64,000 nucleotides of DNA from Aspergillus flavus. Lineage: Eukaryota; Ascomycota; Eurotiomycetes; Eurotiales; Aspergillaceae. Positions 11,207 through 22,275 of this stretch are shown here, one piece after another. The notes below the pieces were generated by a model, which saw only the letters and a program-made list of their open reading frames with translations, did not search any database and was not told the origin of the DNA. Where the stretch lies: the NCBI RefSeq assembly GCF_009017415.1, contig NC_092407.1:1674001-1738000 (forward strand), in the 5' to 3' direction. Each line of letters starts with the position of its first letter. Position 1 is the first letter of the stretch. A program made the position numbers and the translations under genes.

Positions 11207-14070
11207 TAAAATTTTCAAAGCCTGATGCTTTCATCGATGTACACAGAGCTTCACGGAAAGATATCATGTAATGGAATGGGCTGCTCATTTTTATAATGTC
11301 AGGGAGGTCACACGGCGGGCCATATGGAGTCTCCCTGTCAGATGATGTGCAGTCACATGTTGCAAGGCATAACAGCCTCCAAATACCGTTTATTTTATAT
11401 CAAACATTTAATACAGTAAAGGTTAAGCTGTACCCAAGTTATGATTCAGGATATTATCTCCTTACACATAGACACCTACAAACACTTACTTAGGTGGGCG
11501 TTGAATGTATAGACGACCTGCACAATATCTTCCCAACAACACATTAGCATGTAACTCTAATCAAATCCATGCAAATCCCTCCGAGGAGCAAATTTACTAC
11601 ACGGTTAATTACCGTACATGGGAATATATTCCTGTTTCCGAGAAAGTGGAGCAAAGATGGCGGATGATCTGTCCCGGAAAGCAAGGTACAGAGACATCCA
11701 CACGCATTGTGCAGAAATTGGGGATTATATAATATGAACCACTCGACCGCTCAACAAGCCAGCAGCTGAGGAGCAGGTTACAGGTGGAGTTGAAGAGTCA
11801 GCGCCTGCCACAGCCACTAGACACGGCACATTTGTCCAGAGCATCACCCTCGACCGACGGATACCAGTCCGGACCAATCCAAAAGCCCTCCTCTACAGAT
11901 GAACTGACACGCCCCGGCCACACGGGAAGCTCAGCCCAAGCTTCTACGATGGGTACATCCGCATAGCCCAGATCTGCAACGTCTGGACAAGTACCGGTAC
12001 CTCCCTCTCGGGTCACATCACTATTAACTAAGCCCCTGTCACCGCGCAGCAAGCAGCCTCCATGATTGGAGAGACCGTTCACATTGCCACCCCAGTAGCC
12101 CATCTCTCTTTGGACGCTCATCTTGCTGCCTAGTTGGAGTGGAGCCAGAACGCTCGATCCTGTTGGAGGAAGCAAGCTGTGCGAGATCCAACGGAGGCAG
12201 GCTTTAAAGATAAGCTTATTTGGACATCGTCTATACAGTTATTCGACGTTTCTGCGATTGAAAGCCTTCAGAAATGCACAACAACTTTACAAGATGGTCG
12301 GATATCCTGCAGAAACTAGGGGAAGCGAGTATGAATGCACGTTAACCCTAGATCAGATCACGTGGTCTTTGTCGAAAAGACCTGTTCGGCATTAAAAGAG
12401 AAATTGACCGATGAACAGTGCATCAGATAAGCCGAAAGACGGTTAAGTCAGACTAACTCTGCGAGTGGATCAGCTTGAAGTTCGGACACATTTAATCAGT
12501 GCGCGAAATAGCTCGAGGTATGAATCGGACCACGCCCTAGCGGTTAAAAACGGTTTTGATAAATGACGTGGCCGTTCAGTTCGCGAGCACTGTCCTCGTC
12601 CGGGCCGAAAATCCATGCTTGATTTAGTAAATCGAACGAAGCAACTGCCAGGAAAATTTCGCACTCGATCGTCCGGCTCGCGCGCTAGAAACGGCAAATG
12701 ATATCGTGATCGTCCCAGCGGCAGGTGCACATCCAGGACACCTTTAGATTGGACAGTTGGGAGGGCATGGGATGTTTGACGTGTTATTTCTTACTCATGT
12801 TTCCTCCAATATGACAGCAGAACAAGGTTTCCCCTTTCTACCCCTCCCCAAGAGAACCGTAAAAAAAAAGTCTCCGAACTGTCTCAACGTACTTTTCGCA
12901 ATCGCCCAGAAGGATCGAAAATTACGTCAGCGGATATACGGCTTTACTGAAACAAAAGAAAAGGGCCAAGAACGGAATCGGACACTCGGATGCAAGTCCG
13001 AGACCGGGAAGAATTGCCTGATCCGGGCGCTTCCGCTCCGTGAGAGCCGCCAAGATGGTGCATTGCTTAGAAATATTATGTGACGAGAAGTGGTCGAGGT
13101 GGGAACGGTAATGGAAAACTCTGACCCTAAAGGGACACGAACAGTCCTGTGTCAGGGAGAAATATCCGAGTCCCGACCCGATGTATCCCTATAAGGCAAT
13201 GATTGTTAGTAAGAAGGACTGCTCGTGCCGTACTACCACGGCACAACCCATACTATGTAGGGCACTAAGGGTGCTAGTCAATCAATCAAGCATTGACCGC
13301 CAAGAGCTACTGCAGTATGATGATTGATCAGCTCATCCGGTGGAGGCTGGTATGGGTCTTTGCGCACCTCACTAGAGTTGCACTACACTGGAGCTCTTGG
13401 CAATCACAGGGAGCAAATGAGCTCAAGATACTACTTCGGTGAGCCTGCATCCTGGTCGTTTTCCCATTAGCTAACATAGTAAAGTACTACCTCGTGGGTG
13501 AGGGACACTAATTTATAACGGTTGCTAACCAGAGCAATTTCGTTTGGCGATCAAGAGGGGAAGCGAAGTCTGTGATGTGGCCTGCAGACCCTGGATCCTT
13601 TTTGACTCATCGTCGGTCTATCATCGTCAAATCGGGGTCGCAATCCAGTACGAAGTTCCAGCCATCAATGAAATGTGGACAACTACCCCCCGTATCTCAG
13701 GAACTTCCGGGTCTCCTGCCGCTCCCTGCCGCGCTTCCTTTCTTCGACCTGCCTTATCCGACACTTCCGATGCCTTCCAGATCTGGTGACAATAATCCAC
13801 AATGGCCGTCACTAACTATCCATGGCAGGTCATATGGCAAATCAGTAATATGAGGATCCCCCGACGTCGCCCTTGGAGAAAATTCTTCGAGATGCTTATA
13901 AATTGACTGAGCCCCGCTCCTTCCTCCCTTTTTCTGATTGAAGGTCCCATCTGGCATGGCTTATCTGACAGCAATATAGCTATTCTTAGTCACCCCAACT
14001 GTCATCCTACCTGTCTCTTCTTTCTCCCTGTCTTTTGGTCTTTCCCACCGCGACTTCCAATATCAACATT
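11207..14070. other. Gene-poor spacer of 2.9 kb
   Basis: No gene I can support. Several frames of 60-125 codons exist on both strands (for example 11798-12175 minus, 12123-12395 plus, 12757-13083 plus), but none shows a known domain or a plausible exon chain. A small hairpin (CTCGGA, six bases, TCCGAG) lies near 12985-13002. The last few hundred bases are the leader of the methyltransferase gene, with pyrimidine-rich blocks just before its ATG. Confidence 0.45.
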
Positions 14071-15240
14071 ATGACGGAAACTCAAACGGTCTTGGCATCA
14101 CGCCAGTCCGGGCGGAGCTCTGAGAGTAGCTCGCTGGATGCTATTGCAACCGAGAAGCAAAATCTGGCCGTGCACAGCGTCCCATCGACTCGGCCAGACT
14201 TACATAACTCCGCCTCTCCTAAGCGGTGGAAAACCTTTTGGACCGCTTTCCGGTATCTTCAACATCTGACCCCGAAGCAGGTCGATGACTTCATGGCATC
14301 TTATGTCATCTACAACCTAGACTGGTCCGATGAGAAGCAGATGGTCGAAGAGCTAGGGCCCAACTACCAAGAAAAGGTCGGCGATTGCCTCAAGTCGTAC
14401 TATGGGGTGCTAAATCACCTCTGCGCTCTTGGCGACGTCGAGAAGATGTATATCCCACCATTCATGAGCAAGAAAGCGACCGTGCTGGAAAACCAATTAT
14501 TGTATGAAGAGTCCATTGCCGAACATATTGGCCTTAAGCCCGGAGACAAAGTATTAGATCTGGGTTGTGGTCGCGGCCGCGTGGCTGCGCACATGACCCA
14601 ATACTCGGGGGCACATGTGACCGGATTAAACATCGACCCTAACCAGATCGCCCAAGCCCGTTCCTACAACGAGAAGCTTGGGTTCAAGGACAACCGCTTC
14701 ATCGTCCAGGACTTCAACAGCCTTCCTCTCCCGTTCGAAGATGAGACCTTTGACGCATTCTATCAGATCCAGGCATTCAGTCTGTGCAAAGATTTGCCCG
14801 CTCTGTTTCGCGAGATCTTCCGTGTACTCAAGCCGGGAGCGAGATTCTCTATGCTGGACTGGGTCAGTCTGCCTGACTATGATCCCTCAAACCCTGAGCA
14901 TGTCCAGCTCATGCGCCGTGTAAAGCCTCTCATTGGGGCGGTGGGCACCCCTACTCCGAAGATTCTAGAGAACGCTCTCACAGATGCAGGATTCACGGTA
15001 ACTCGCTCCGACAACGCGAGTGTCGGTGGACTGCAAGCCCCGTTGATCGCAAAGGTTGACCTCTACTTCCGGTCCATGCGACAGCTTATACTGGGTCTGG
15101 TCAAAACTCACGTGCTTCCCAAACACTTCAAGACATTAATCAACCGTCTATGTCTAGACGGAGAAGCATTCGTCAAGATGGACAACATGCGACTGGTAAC
15201 GACGAGCTATCGTATCATTGCGCAAAAGCCCCTCCATTGA
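14071..15240 (+). CDS. Erg6-like SAM-dependent methyltransferase
   Basis: Intronless, 389 residues from ATG 14071, the first ATG in frame. The class-I SAM-binding motif VLDLGCGRGRVAAHM (about residues 162-176) is followed by VTGLNIDPNQIAQAR and the FDAFYQIQAFSLCKD / EIFRVLKPGA blocks seen in sterol C24-methyltransferases and the related tocopherol and triterpenoid methyltransferases. The C-terminal part also resembles Erg6. The aromatic sterol-binding region I of true Erg6 (a Tyr-Glu-x-Gly-Trp-Gly type stretch) is absent; MYIPPFMSKKATVLENQ stands in its place. It is therefore probably a paralogue acting on another terpenoid or lipid and not the housekeeping Erg6. No biosynthetic partner genes are evident nearby. 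Confidence 0.85.
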   Translation: MTETQTVLASRQSGRSSESSSLDAIATEKQNLAVHSVPSTRPDLHNSASPKRWKTFWTAFRYLQHLTPKQVDDFMASYVIYNLDWSDEKQMVEELGPNYQEKVGDCLKSYYGVLNHLCALGDVEKMYIPPFMSKKATVLENQLLYEESIAEHIGLKPGDKVLDLGCGRGRVAAHMTQYSGAHVTGLNIDPNQIAQARSYNEKLGFKDNRFIVQDFNSLPLPFEDETFDAFYQIQAFSLCKDLPALFREIFRVLKPGARFSMLDWVSLPDYDPSNPEHVQLMRRVKPLIGAVGTPTPKILENALTDAGFTVTRSDNASVGGLQAPLIAKVDLYFRSMRQLILGLVKTHVLPKHFKTLINRLCLDGEAFVKMDNMRLVTTSYRIIAQKPLH

Positions 15241-16888
15241 GTTCGTGTTGCCTCAGGACAGGACACTGGAGACGGACTTTGTGGACGGAAGAAAGTGAAG
15301 CGGGAAGATGTCTTAGCAGTCCCGCTTAAAAGGGGCCAATAGTCAGTCACTACACTCTCTTGGCGACCAGTTCATGTCCGCCGGCGGGACGAGACTCGTC
15401 ATCGACCCACGCATTCCGAACGGGCGTCAATGTATGATCCATATATTGATAGTATACAATGTCTATGCATTGATACATCCGTGCTTAGCCGTGGCTTCCG
15501 TCTATACTACCACAACGGCCTTTCTCCAAGGGACTGTTCTACCGTATGGCGTTCTTGTGCCAACAGGTAAGTGATGTTCTTCCACCTCCACCTACGACAT
15601 GTGGAACTGTACGAAGTTAGGTAGCAACCCTCTAACATGGCTCTAAGATAATATTTGAAGTACTGTATACCCATTTGCCCTAATTCTTCCGGGCTTTTTC
15701 ATTTTCATGAGAACATGGCTCAGCGTATATATACCCTGTCCGTTCCATGTCGGCGTTCCTCTGGTTGAAGCCTTCGGTTTTTCATGGTCACTAAGTGGCC
15801 CATAGATCTATGGATTCTTCATTTTTCAAGGTTTGCTTGGCCCTGCTACTTTCCACTGGTGTTTGTTAGTTCTGCATACGGCTTTTGGTTTTTGTTCGGA
15901 TACCCAATTAGAAAAGGGCCATCCACTAGATATTTATATACCTTAGATTAGTAATGTCAGCTTCGATTCACAAAGCTTGTAGAAATGCACGATGCGTTAG
16001 TGGAACAGATTGGTTAATTACAAAAGGAGAACAAAAATCAAATAAGAAATGAATAAATAAAATGAAGAAGGGATAAAAAATTCTACTCCATACAGTAGGA
16101 GAAAAAGCGAAACAGAAAAGACACCATGAAATTATATTAAGGAGGTTTCGGCCATTAATAGCAGAGAAGAAAGCTAGAAAGGACGGGATTTCCCTGGAAG
16201 AAGACAAGTTCAATCGGGAGAGGATGATGATTTGTCCGAGCTTCTCTCCCCTCCCGGTCATGCCATGTGCCCGGCCTGACTCGACTAGCAGGTGACTAAA
16301 GCTTTGCCAACTCCACTCATGGTTACACTAGTCATGAGCTCTTGCTCTGAAACCACCAGCTGAGTTCACCAGCTTCAGAGATACACGAAAGCGGATCAAA
16401 CGGATAGAGAAACGTTCTCGAACAATGTACGGTAGTTTCCCACGAGTTGAGCACGGGTACGCCTATATATCACCCCCCATGGGTCACTCCTAGCGTGGCC
16501 CCCCACCGGGTCCCACCGAAATCTTTCAATAGCAGCCATCCATTTGGGCACGTTGTTGTGGATCTCCCGCCAATGGGCTGGCTGTGGTAGACCCCTCGTC
16601 TTATCGGTGCCCTTATGCCGGTTCCCATGGAGGGACAGAGTTCATATTTAAAATGTCACGTCAAACAACGGACGTTGGGCTTCCATTGTCAGAATGGTTC
16701 CTGATTTTTGAAGAACTTTGGCGGCGCTGGGAAAGATGATGTCGAGCTCCCATATTCGCCCCTGCATGTCGATCAATCCTTGGGGACCCGCAAGATCTCC
16801 AGCTCGTCGAGTCCGCTGCGAATACGCAGAGCTATCAACGCCGCGGTGGTTTCAATAAGAAGGTCTTTAAGATCTTCATTTTCTGGCC
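15241..16888. other. Intergenic, no gene seen
   Basis: The spacer is AT-rich in 15600-16200, with GC-rich CCCC/GGGG blocks at 16470-16560. A 92-codon frame at 16708-16983 overlaps the next gene's first exon in another phase and has no ATG start. I take 16600-16888 as promoter and leader of the next gene. Confidence 0.45.
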
Positions 16889-18054
16889 ATGAGCCAAACT
16901 CTCTTCGACGCGGAGGATTGGCCTCTCCCCGCTGTCCGACGAGAAAGTACCGTCTCGTCTTCGACCCAGTCCTCATCCTCTAGTTTTGTGTCAACCTCAT
17001 TTTTCCCTCTTCCTCCCATCAGCCCCGCGACATCGTCTCCAGGAAGATCGCGGCAGGCGTCATGCCAGTCTTTGTACGATGAAGTAATCCGATTACCACT
17101 AAACCCTGCTGTGACGATGTAGGTTGATTATCCTTGCTACGGACTCCCAGTGCGACCATCTAACGGGCCCGTACAGCTCATTCGTCCGAAGCCATAAACT
17201 CTTCAAGCTTCGGTACACATATATTGATATTCGCAAAGATGCCACAGGAAGTCTTAGGGCCTTAGAACTGGGAGGGGCTGTTGGCCAGCAGACGCCCTTT
17301 GTGCACACCTGTAAGTAACCAAGATTCTAACTACGAGGGCTTTATGCTGATTAAGAGCTTTCTACACCGAAGTCAACACGACGAAAATCCCCGTACCACA
17401 TCTAGAACACCCCAAGCTGCCCGATGAACCCTCTCTTAGAATTTCATTTATGGAGGAACAGACCATCCAAACCGCCCATACCGTTTTCACATCACAGTTA
17501 TCTTATACCTTTGAGGATTGGAACGGTAGGACTGACCGAATCTATTCAAAGTACACTTACTAATTCACACTACTAGATTGCGTGCAGTTTCAAGAACTCA
17601 TACTCGCGGCCAAGCTCGTTTTCATTGCCGGAATTGCCGAAGCCAAATCCAAAGGTCGTGGAGAAGAATGCATCAGCCAGAATCTACGCATTTTACGCGG
17701 CTATAACGGCAAACAAGTGATTCTGTTCTTTGCCAATTCACAGCGAAAAGAGCTAAAGCGCTATGTCTCGCTTCCTGGTAGGTAGTTGGTAGAATGCGAA
17801 AGGGGAGAGCCCAGGCACTGACTGGCTTAGTGAATTGCATCGAAAGTGTCCAACCGCCGAAAAAGGCCGGGCGGCCGGTTGTGCTACAGCTTCTACCAAA
17901 TTTTGACCACCTCTCCCAAATGAGAAGTCTCCAGATCCATTTCTTAGACCACGGAGGTATGTCCACTTCAGGTACTCGGGCCGAAGCCTGGATATTAACC
18001 GTTCTCCCAGATGGTTTGTCCTTCTGTCAATTTCTGGCAGACCACGCTAAATAG
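16889..18054 (+). CDS. Conserved-looking fungal protein of unknown function
   Basis: I join six exons: 16889-17118, 17177-17310, 17358-17525, 17577-17777, 17831-17956 and 18011-18054. All phases close and give 300 residues. The five introns are 47-58 nt, several with CTAAC branch sites. The N-terminus (about residues 1-75) is Ser/Pro-rich and probably disordered. A folded part follows with YTYIDIRKDATGSLRAL, LAAKLVFIAGIAEAKSKG, LRGYNGKQVILFFANS and a C-terminus near QFLADHAK. No signal peptide or membrane segment is visible. I do not recognise a catalytic motif. The exon chain strongly suggests a real, translated gene; its role is unknown. Confidence 0.8.
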
Positions 18055-18316
18055 ATACCATTCGATGATCATGTCTTTCTACATAATTCTGGAGTGAGAA
18101 TATTGCATGGTTTTTTTTTTTTTCATACATTAGAGATTTTTTTTTTATCTGCAGGGTTTTGATTCCACGAAAGAGGTTCTGGAATCCGGTAAGAGTCGGA
18201 GCACTGGCATGCTCGATGGGCGGATTCTGTCGGAGATAATATTTAGTTTTCATGTCTTACGTTCGATAACACATATACCCCCAATGTACAGTCAATGCCA
18301 TCATAAGCTATGCAAG

Positions 18317-18554
18317 CACGTGGCGCACGCACTGGCGTTGGTTCAAAGGAAGAAACTAATCTCGAGAATCACATCGTATCACACGCGTCCGGTGTCTCAC
18401 CTGGGTTTCTCAGTGGCCGCTCGTGGAAATTGCGTGCATTGAGAGACGACGCGCATTTAATTAACATCCATGTCAGGAAGCTCGTGATCGGTGGGCCGCA
18501 GGAACCGCAAGAACCGCAGTCAGAACTCGATTACGCTTCTCAGAGGCGCACGTG
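18317..18554. promoter_or_regulatory. Two CACGTG boxes upstream of the phosphate transporter
   Basis: CACGTG occurs at 18317-18322 and 18549-18554, 775 and 543 nt before the transporter ATG at 19092. The second reads GCACGTGGG, the preferred Pho4/NUC-1 type core. Together with the downstream gene's identity this suggests phosphate-starvation control. Other bHLH factors also bind CACGTG. Confidence 0.45.
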
Positions 18555-18792
18555 GGAAAAGAATTGGCCCTTGCTTCATGTCCAGGCGGAAGCTAATGCA
18601 ACACGTTGAGCTATCCGCTTCCACTCACACCAATGGTGGAACTTAACAGCTGTGGACCTCAACTTTAATTCTGTTCCCACCCCCACTCTCTTGTTTCTTG
18701 CTTCTTTGTACAGCCTTGTCGTTCGTCACTTAACCATGCCACCCTCATCTACAATGTTCTTCCCAGCTCAATCTGTCCTACCCCTATCCTGT

Positions 18793-18807
18793 CCCCCCCC
18801 CCCCCCC
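18793..18807. repeat. C15 homopolymer
   Basis: A run of 15 C residues lies about 285 nt upstream of the phosphate transporter ATG. It is a simple repeat, likely length-variable, and a site where sequencing errors are likely. Confidence 0.9.
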
Positions 18808-19091
18808 AATGTTCGAGCCGCATTCTTTATATCTGAGGTAACATCTTTGACGATCAATGGCCCATATGTCATAACTTATACTATGAATACCCGTCCTGTT
18901 AAATGAGCCGTTCCTTGAGATAAGAAACGCCTAGTGCGATAACATTCAAAAATGACGAAATTCCGCTCGAGGTTATATAAAACCGATCGAGCTAGGGATT
19001 TCGAGCATGAACAGGTGCGGTCTTCATCACATCCCACGAATTCGTTGCCGTCTAAATCTGACCGTCATGAATCCAGGACCGCCATGTCCGC

Positions 19092-21002
19092 ATGCGACAA
19101 GTTTATGAGACCATCGATCGACAGGGTTATCAATGGATTGTGGTATTTGTGGCCGGGGTGGGCTTCTTCCTCGATGGATATACAGTCAGTTGAATATGAA
19201 GCGATTGGACTCGGTGACGGATCAATCATGACTAACACATACTTCTCCTCCCCGCAGCTATTTGCAAGCAACATGGCCTTCCCGATGCTATCCTACGTCT
19301 ACTGGAGAGATGACGCGTCGTCCATGAAACTCACAAATATCAATATTGCCACATTGGCCGGTACCATGCTGGGGCAAGTATTATTTGGGTATCTAGCAGA
19401 CAAGTATGGGCGGAAGAAGATGTACGGACTGGAGTTGATGCTCCTGATCACCTCAACCCTCGGTGTGGTCATGTCCTCAAATGGCGTAAACCATAGTATG
19501 AGTGTATATGCGTGGCTGATATGGTGGAGAATTGTGGTCGGCATCGGCGTTGGGGCTGATTACCCACTGAGTGCTGTCATCACCTCTGAGTAGGTGCAAC
19601 TTGGTTTGTTTCGCACGACCAGCAGCTAACGGACTTACCAATAGGTTTGCGCCCACAAAGCATCGAGCGCGAATGATGGCATCGGTCTTTTTCATGCAGC
19701 CGCTCGGTCAGATCACCGGAAATATCGTGTCACTGATTGTGGTTGCCGCCAGCAGAAGCCAGGGGCACGAAGACCTGACCCGCACTGTGGATATCATGTG
19801 GAGGTGGGTCATTGGAATCGGGGTAGTTCCTGGTGTAGTCGCAACGGTCTTCCGGTTCATTATCCCAGAAAGTCCCCGGTTTCTGCTGGAGGTCGAAGAC
19901 GACCCCATCCAGGCAGAGTTCGACGCAACTACCCTCTTTAACGAGCCGAACAACTCTCCCTCGATAGAAACAGACAGTTGGCACAACCTGCCCCTCCCAG
20001 CGATCTCTATGACGAGTCAATGCTTCTCTGATCGATCACCCTCGCAGACAGAGATTCTCCAGCCCGCCACTCTGAACTCCCACTGGCATTTGACGAGAAA
20101 GGACATCACACAGTATTTCTGGACTGAGGGAAATTGGCGCACACTCGCTGCCACCTCCCTCTCCTGGCTCTTACTCGACTTTGGCTTTTACGGAATTGGT
20201 CTCTCGAACCCACAGTTTCTTGCCAAGACATGGGGCTCCCTCAAGCTCCATGGTCCAGCACCTGTCTGGCAGACGGACGACACCCCGAACGCCGATGTCT
20301 TCAAGATGTTTCTTGATAGTTCGACCCATGCCCTTGTCATCCTCAACAGTGGTAGTTTCCTTGGGGGCTTGCTGTTAATTCTCGTCATTCACCGTCTTGA
20401 TCGTGTGGCACTTCAAAAATACGGGTTCCTGGCGCTGGCCGCCCTCTTCATTGCTCTGGGCACTATGTTCCTGACCGTTCACAAAGAAGGTGCTGTGGCC
20501 GTGGCCTTATATATCATCGGCCAGGCTTTCTTCAACTTCGGTGGGGACTCTTTCACAAATCCAAAAGCAAAGACTAACAAGGAGTACTACAGGCCCCAAC
20601 GCAACCACCTACATAATCCCCGCCGAAATATTCCCCACTCGGTACCGCGCCACCTGCCACGGAATCAGTGCCGGCGCTGGCAAGCTCGGCTCGATTCTCG
20701 TTCAAATATTCTCGTCACACTTCAACTTCGGTTCGGGTCTCGGAAATGAGCCCATCATCCGCCACGGCTGGGTTCTAATTGTCTTCAGCGTATGTATGAT
20801 GCTCGGTGCGGTGGTGACACATTTCTGGATCCCCCCTGTGCAGCGACAGGACGGCCAAGGGAAGTTCTGGGGTGGGAAGACGGAGACCTTGGAGACATTG
20901 GCACTGGGAAGGATGGGATGGAAGAGTCGGTATGCTGTGAAACCGAGAGAAAGAGAGAGAGTTATATCACCGACCTTGTCGCCGGGAGGGTTTGGCTTAT
21001 AG
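19092..21002 (+). CDS. Pho84-type inorganic phosphate:H+ symporter (MFS)
   Basis: Exons 19092-19184, 19258-19589, 19645-20540 and 20593-21002 give 576 residues. ATG 19092 is chosen because it alone opens the frame reading [20 protein letters not shown], the usual start of this family; a longer frame from 18952 is out of phase. Family marks include [16 protein letters not shown], the first cytosolic-loop motif [29 protein letters not shown] (the phosphate-transporter signature), [10 protein letters not shown] and [23 protein letters not shown] split across the last intron. A 12-helix plasma-membrane carrier with a long central loop is expected. Intron 3 uses a weak GTGGGG donor but joins conserved sequence in frame. 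Likely role: high-affinity phosphate uptake, with CACGTG boxes upstream. Confidence 0.92.
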
Positions 21003-21231
21003 TATATAGTTCTATGAATATTGCATTGTGGATATGGTGTTTTGCTGGGTCAGACACTCAACTTGATCTTTCTTGTACATACACATTTAGACATATATCT
21101 TGGGGAGAAGGGTATTCTCTGAACATGATTGAATCCAAAAACAGAGAACAGAAAGATACATTGCCGAAGTACTGAAAAATACTGGGCTTGACAAAAAGGT
21201 CCAAGCAAAAATAAGAAAAGCAAAAAATGAG

Positions 21232-21302
21232 TGCATCATCCGTGAATCGAACACGGGCCTCATCGATGGCAACGATGAATTCTACCACTAGACCAATGAT
21301 GC
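21232..21302 (-). tRNA. tRNA-Gly (anticodon GCC)
   Basis: The minus strand folds as a 71-nt intronless tRNA. The acceptor stem is GCATCAT/ATGATGC with discriminator A. The D-arm contains TGGTCTAGTGGTAGA. The anticodon arm is CATCG-TTGCCAT-CGATG with GCC, and the T-arm includes GTTCGATTC. A T-run follows on the minus strand (A-run at about 21222-21228 on plus), as expected for a Pol III terminator. Confidence 0.95.
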
Positions 21303-22275
21303 TAGTTCTTGAAAACCCTTTTCTTATTTAATACTATAAAGCAATAATTCTTTCTTCAAAAATACCCACCGGACCTCAAGACCATATACATACATAAGAC
21401 TTTAAGACTGATCAGACCTTTATATTCATTTCAATCGAATGAAAATTCAAATACCTAGATATCTATTATTCCCATACCCATCAAGCATGTCTAGGAGTTA
21501 GAGCTGAAACTGCCTAAACTCACCAATTCTTGGATTTGAGTTGCTGGTGATATATATTTACCTACGGAGGGCAGCCCTCTTGTATGTGATATAAAGATAT
21601 TTCGGTCAGGCTCATCGGCTGGACGCCCTGAAGAGGTCATATATGCTCTAATAACATTGTTATAATAGGGCAGGTACAGCCGTTGAAGTGATTTAAATGG
21701 GATCGTACGATTATGCGTTTCGGATGGTTAAGGGAATTTTCGGACACAGCACTTGGTGCTGAATCTCCAGTGTTCTCTTCCATAGTAGTGTGGTTATTCT
21801 CGTGGCAAATGAGTAGGAGTGGAGAGAAGGTGCAGAGTATCCAGGATGATTAACTTGGTTTCGTGGTCTGGGTTGCCTTAGCGAGCTCAGGCGGTTCGAC
21901 TGCATTACTACTACGCAAACGTCGCTCCTTAGTTCTACTCCTGAGAATCGAAAGTAGCCTGTGGCAGCCATTCAATAGATAGGGACCCCGCCGCTGCCAA
22001 CACCCTGCATATATCAAGATATATCACCTTGATCTCGGTTGGGTTGATCATGGATCAGGGCACGGTTTGAATGCTACAGAAAACTTATCTGGACAAATAC
22101 AGATAGTCTGCCAGGAAGAGCAAGGGAAATTTCGATCCTATCTCGTTCATTTTGCACAATATATTATCGAAGCCATTATTTTCTGTTCACCTTAGCAAGA
22201 AGTATTCTCTCACTTCTAGAGTCTCCTATCATGGCTATCCAACAGGGAGACCTTCATACCTGAATTCTCACCCAA
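21303..22275. other. Intergenic, no gene seen
   Basis: AT-rich spacer between the tRNA and the 3' end of the metallopeptidase pseudogene. It shows no coding frame that I can support and no clear repeats. Confidence 0.5.

Noticed and set aside
12985..13002. Hairpin CTCGGA/TCCGAG as a possible RNA gene
   Set aside because: It is a single short stem with no further structure or known motif around it.
11296..13853. Several frames of 60-125 codons as possible genes
   Set aside because: None has a domain, signal peptide, plausible exon partner or coding-like composition.
16708..16983. Plus-strand frame of 91 codons with basic composition
   Set aside because: It starts at a TTG and overlaps exon 1 of the six-exon gene in another phase; the spliced model is far better supported.
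18952..19593. Long frame as N-terminus of the phosphate transporter
   Set aside because: It crosses the first transmembrane segment in the wrong phase. ATG 19092 with an intron at 19185-19257 gives the conserved family start.
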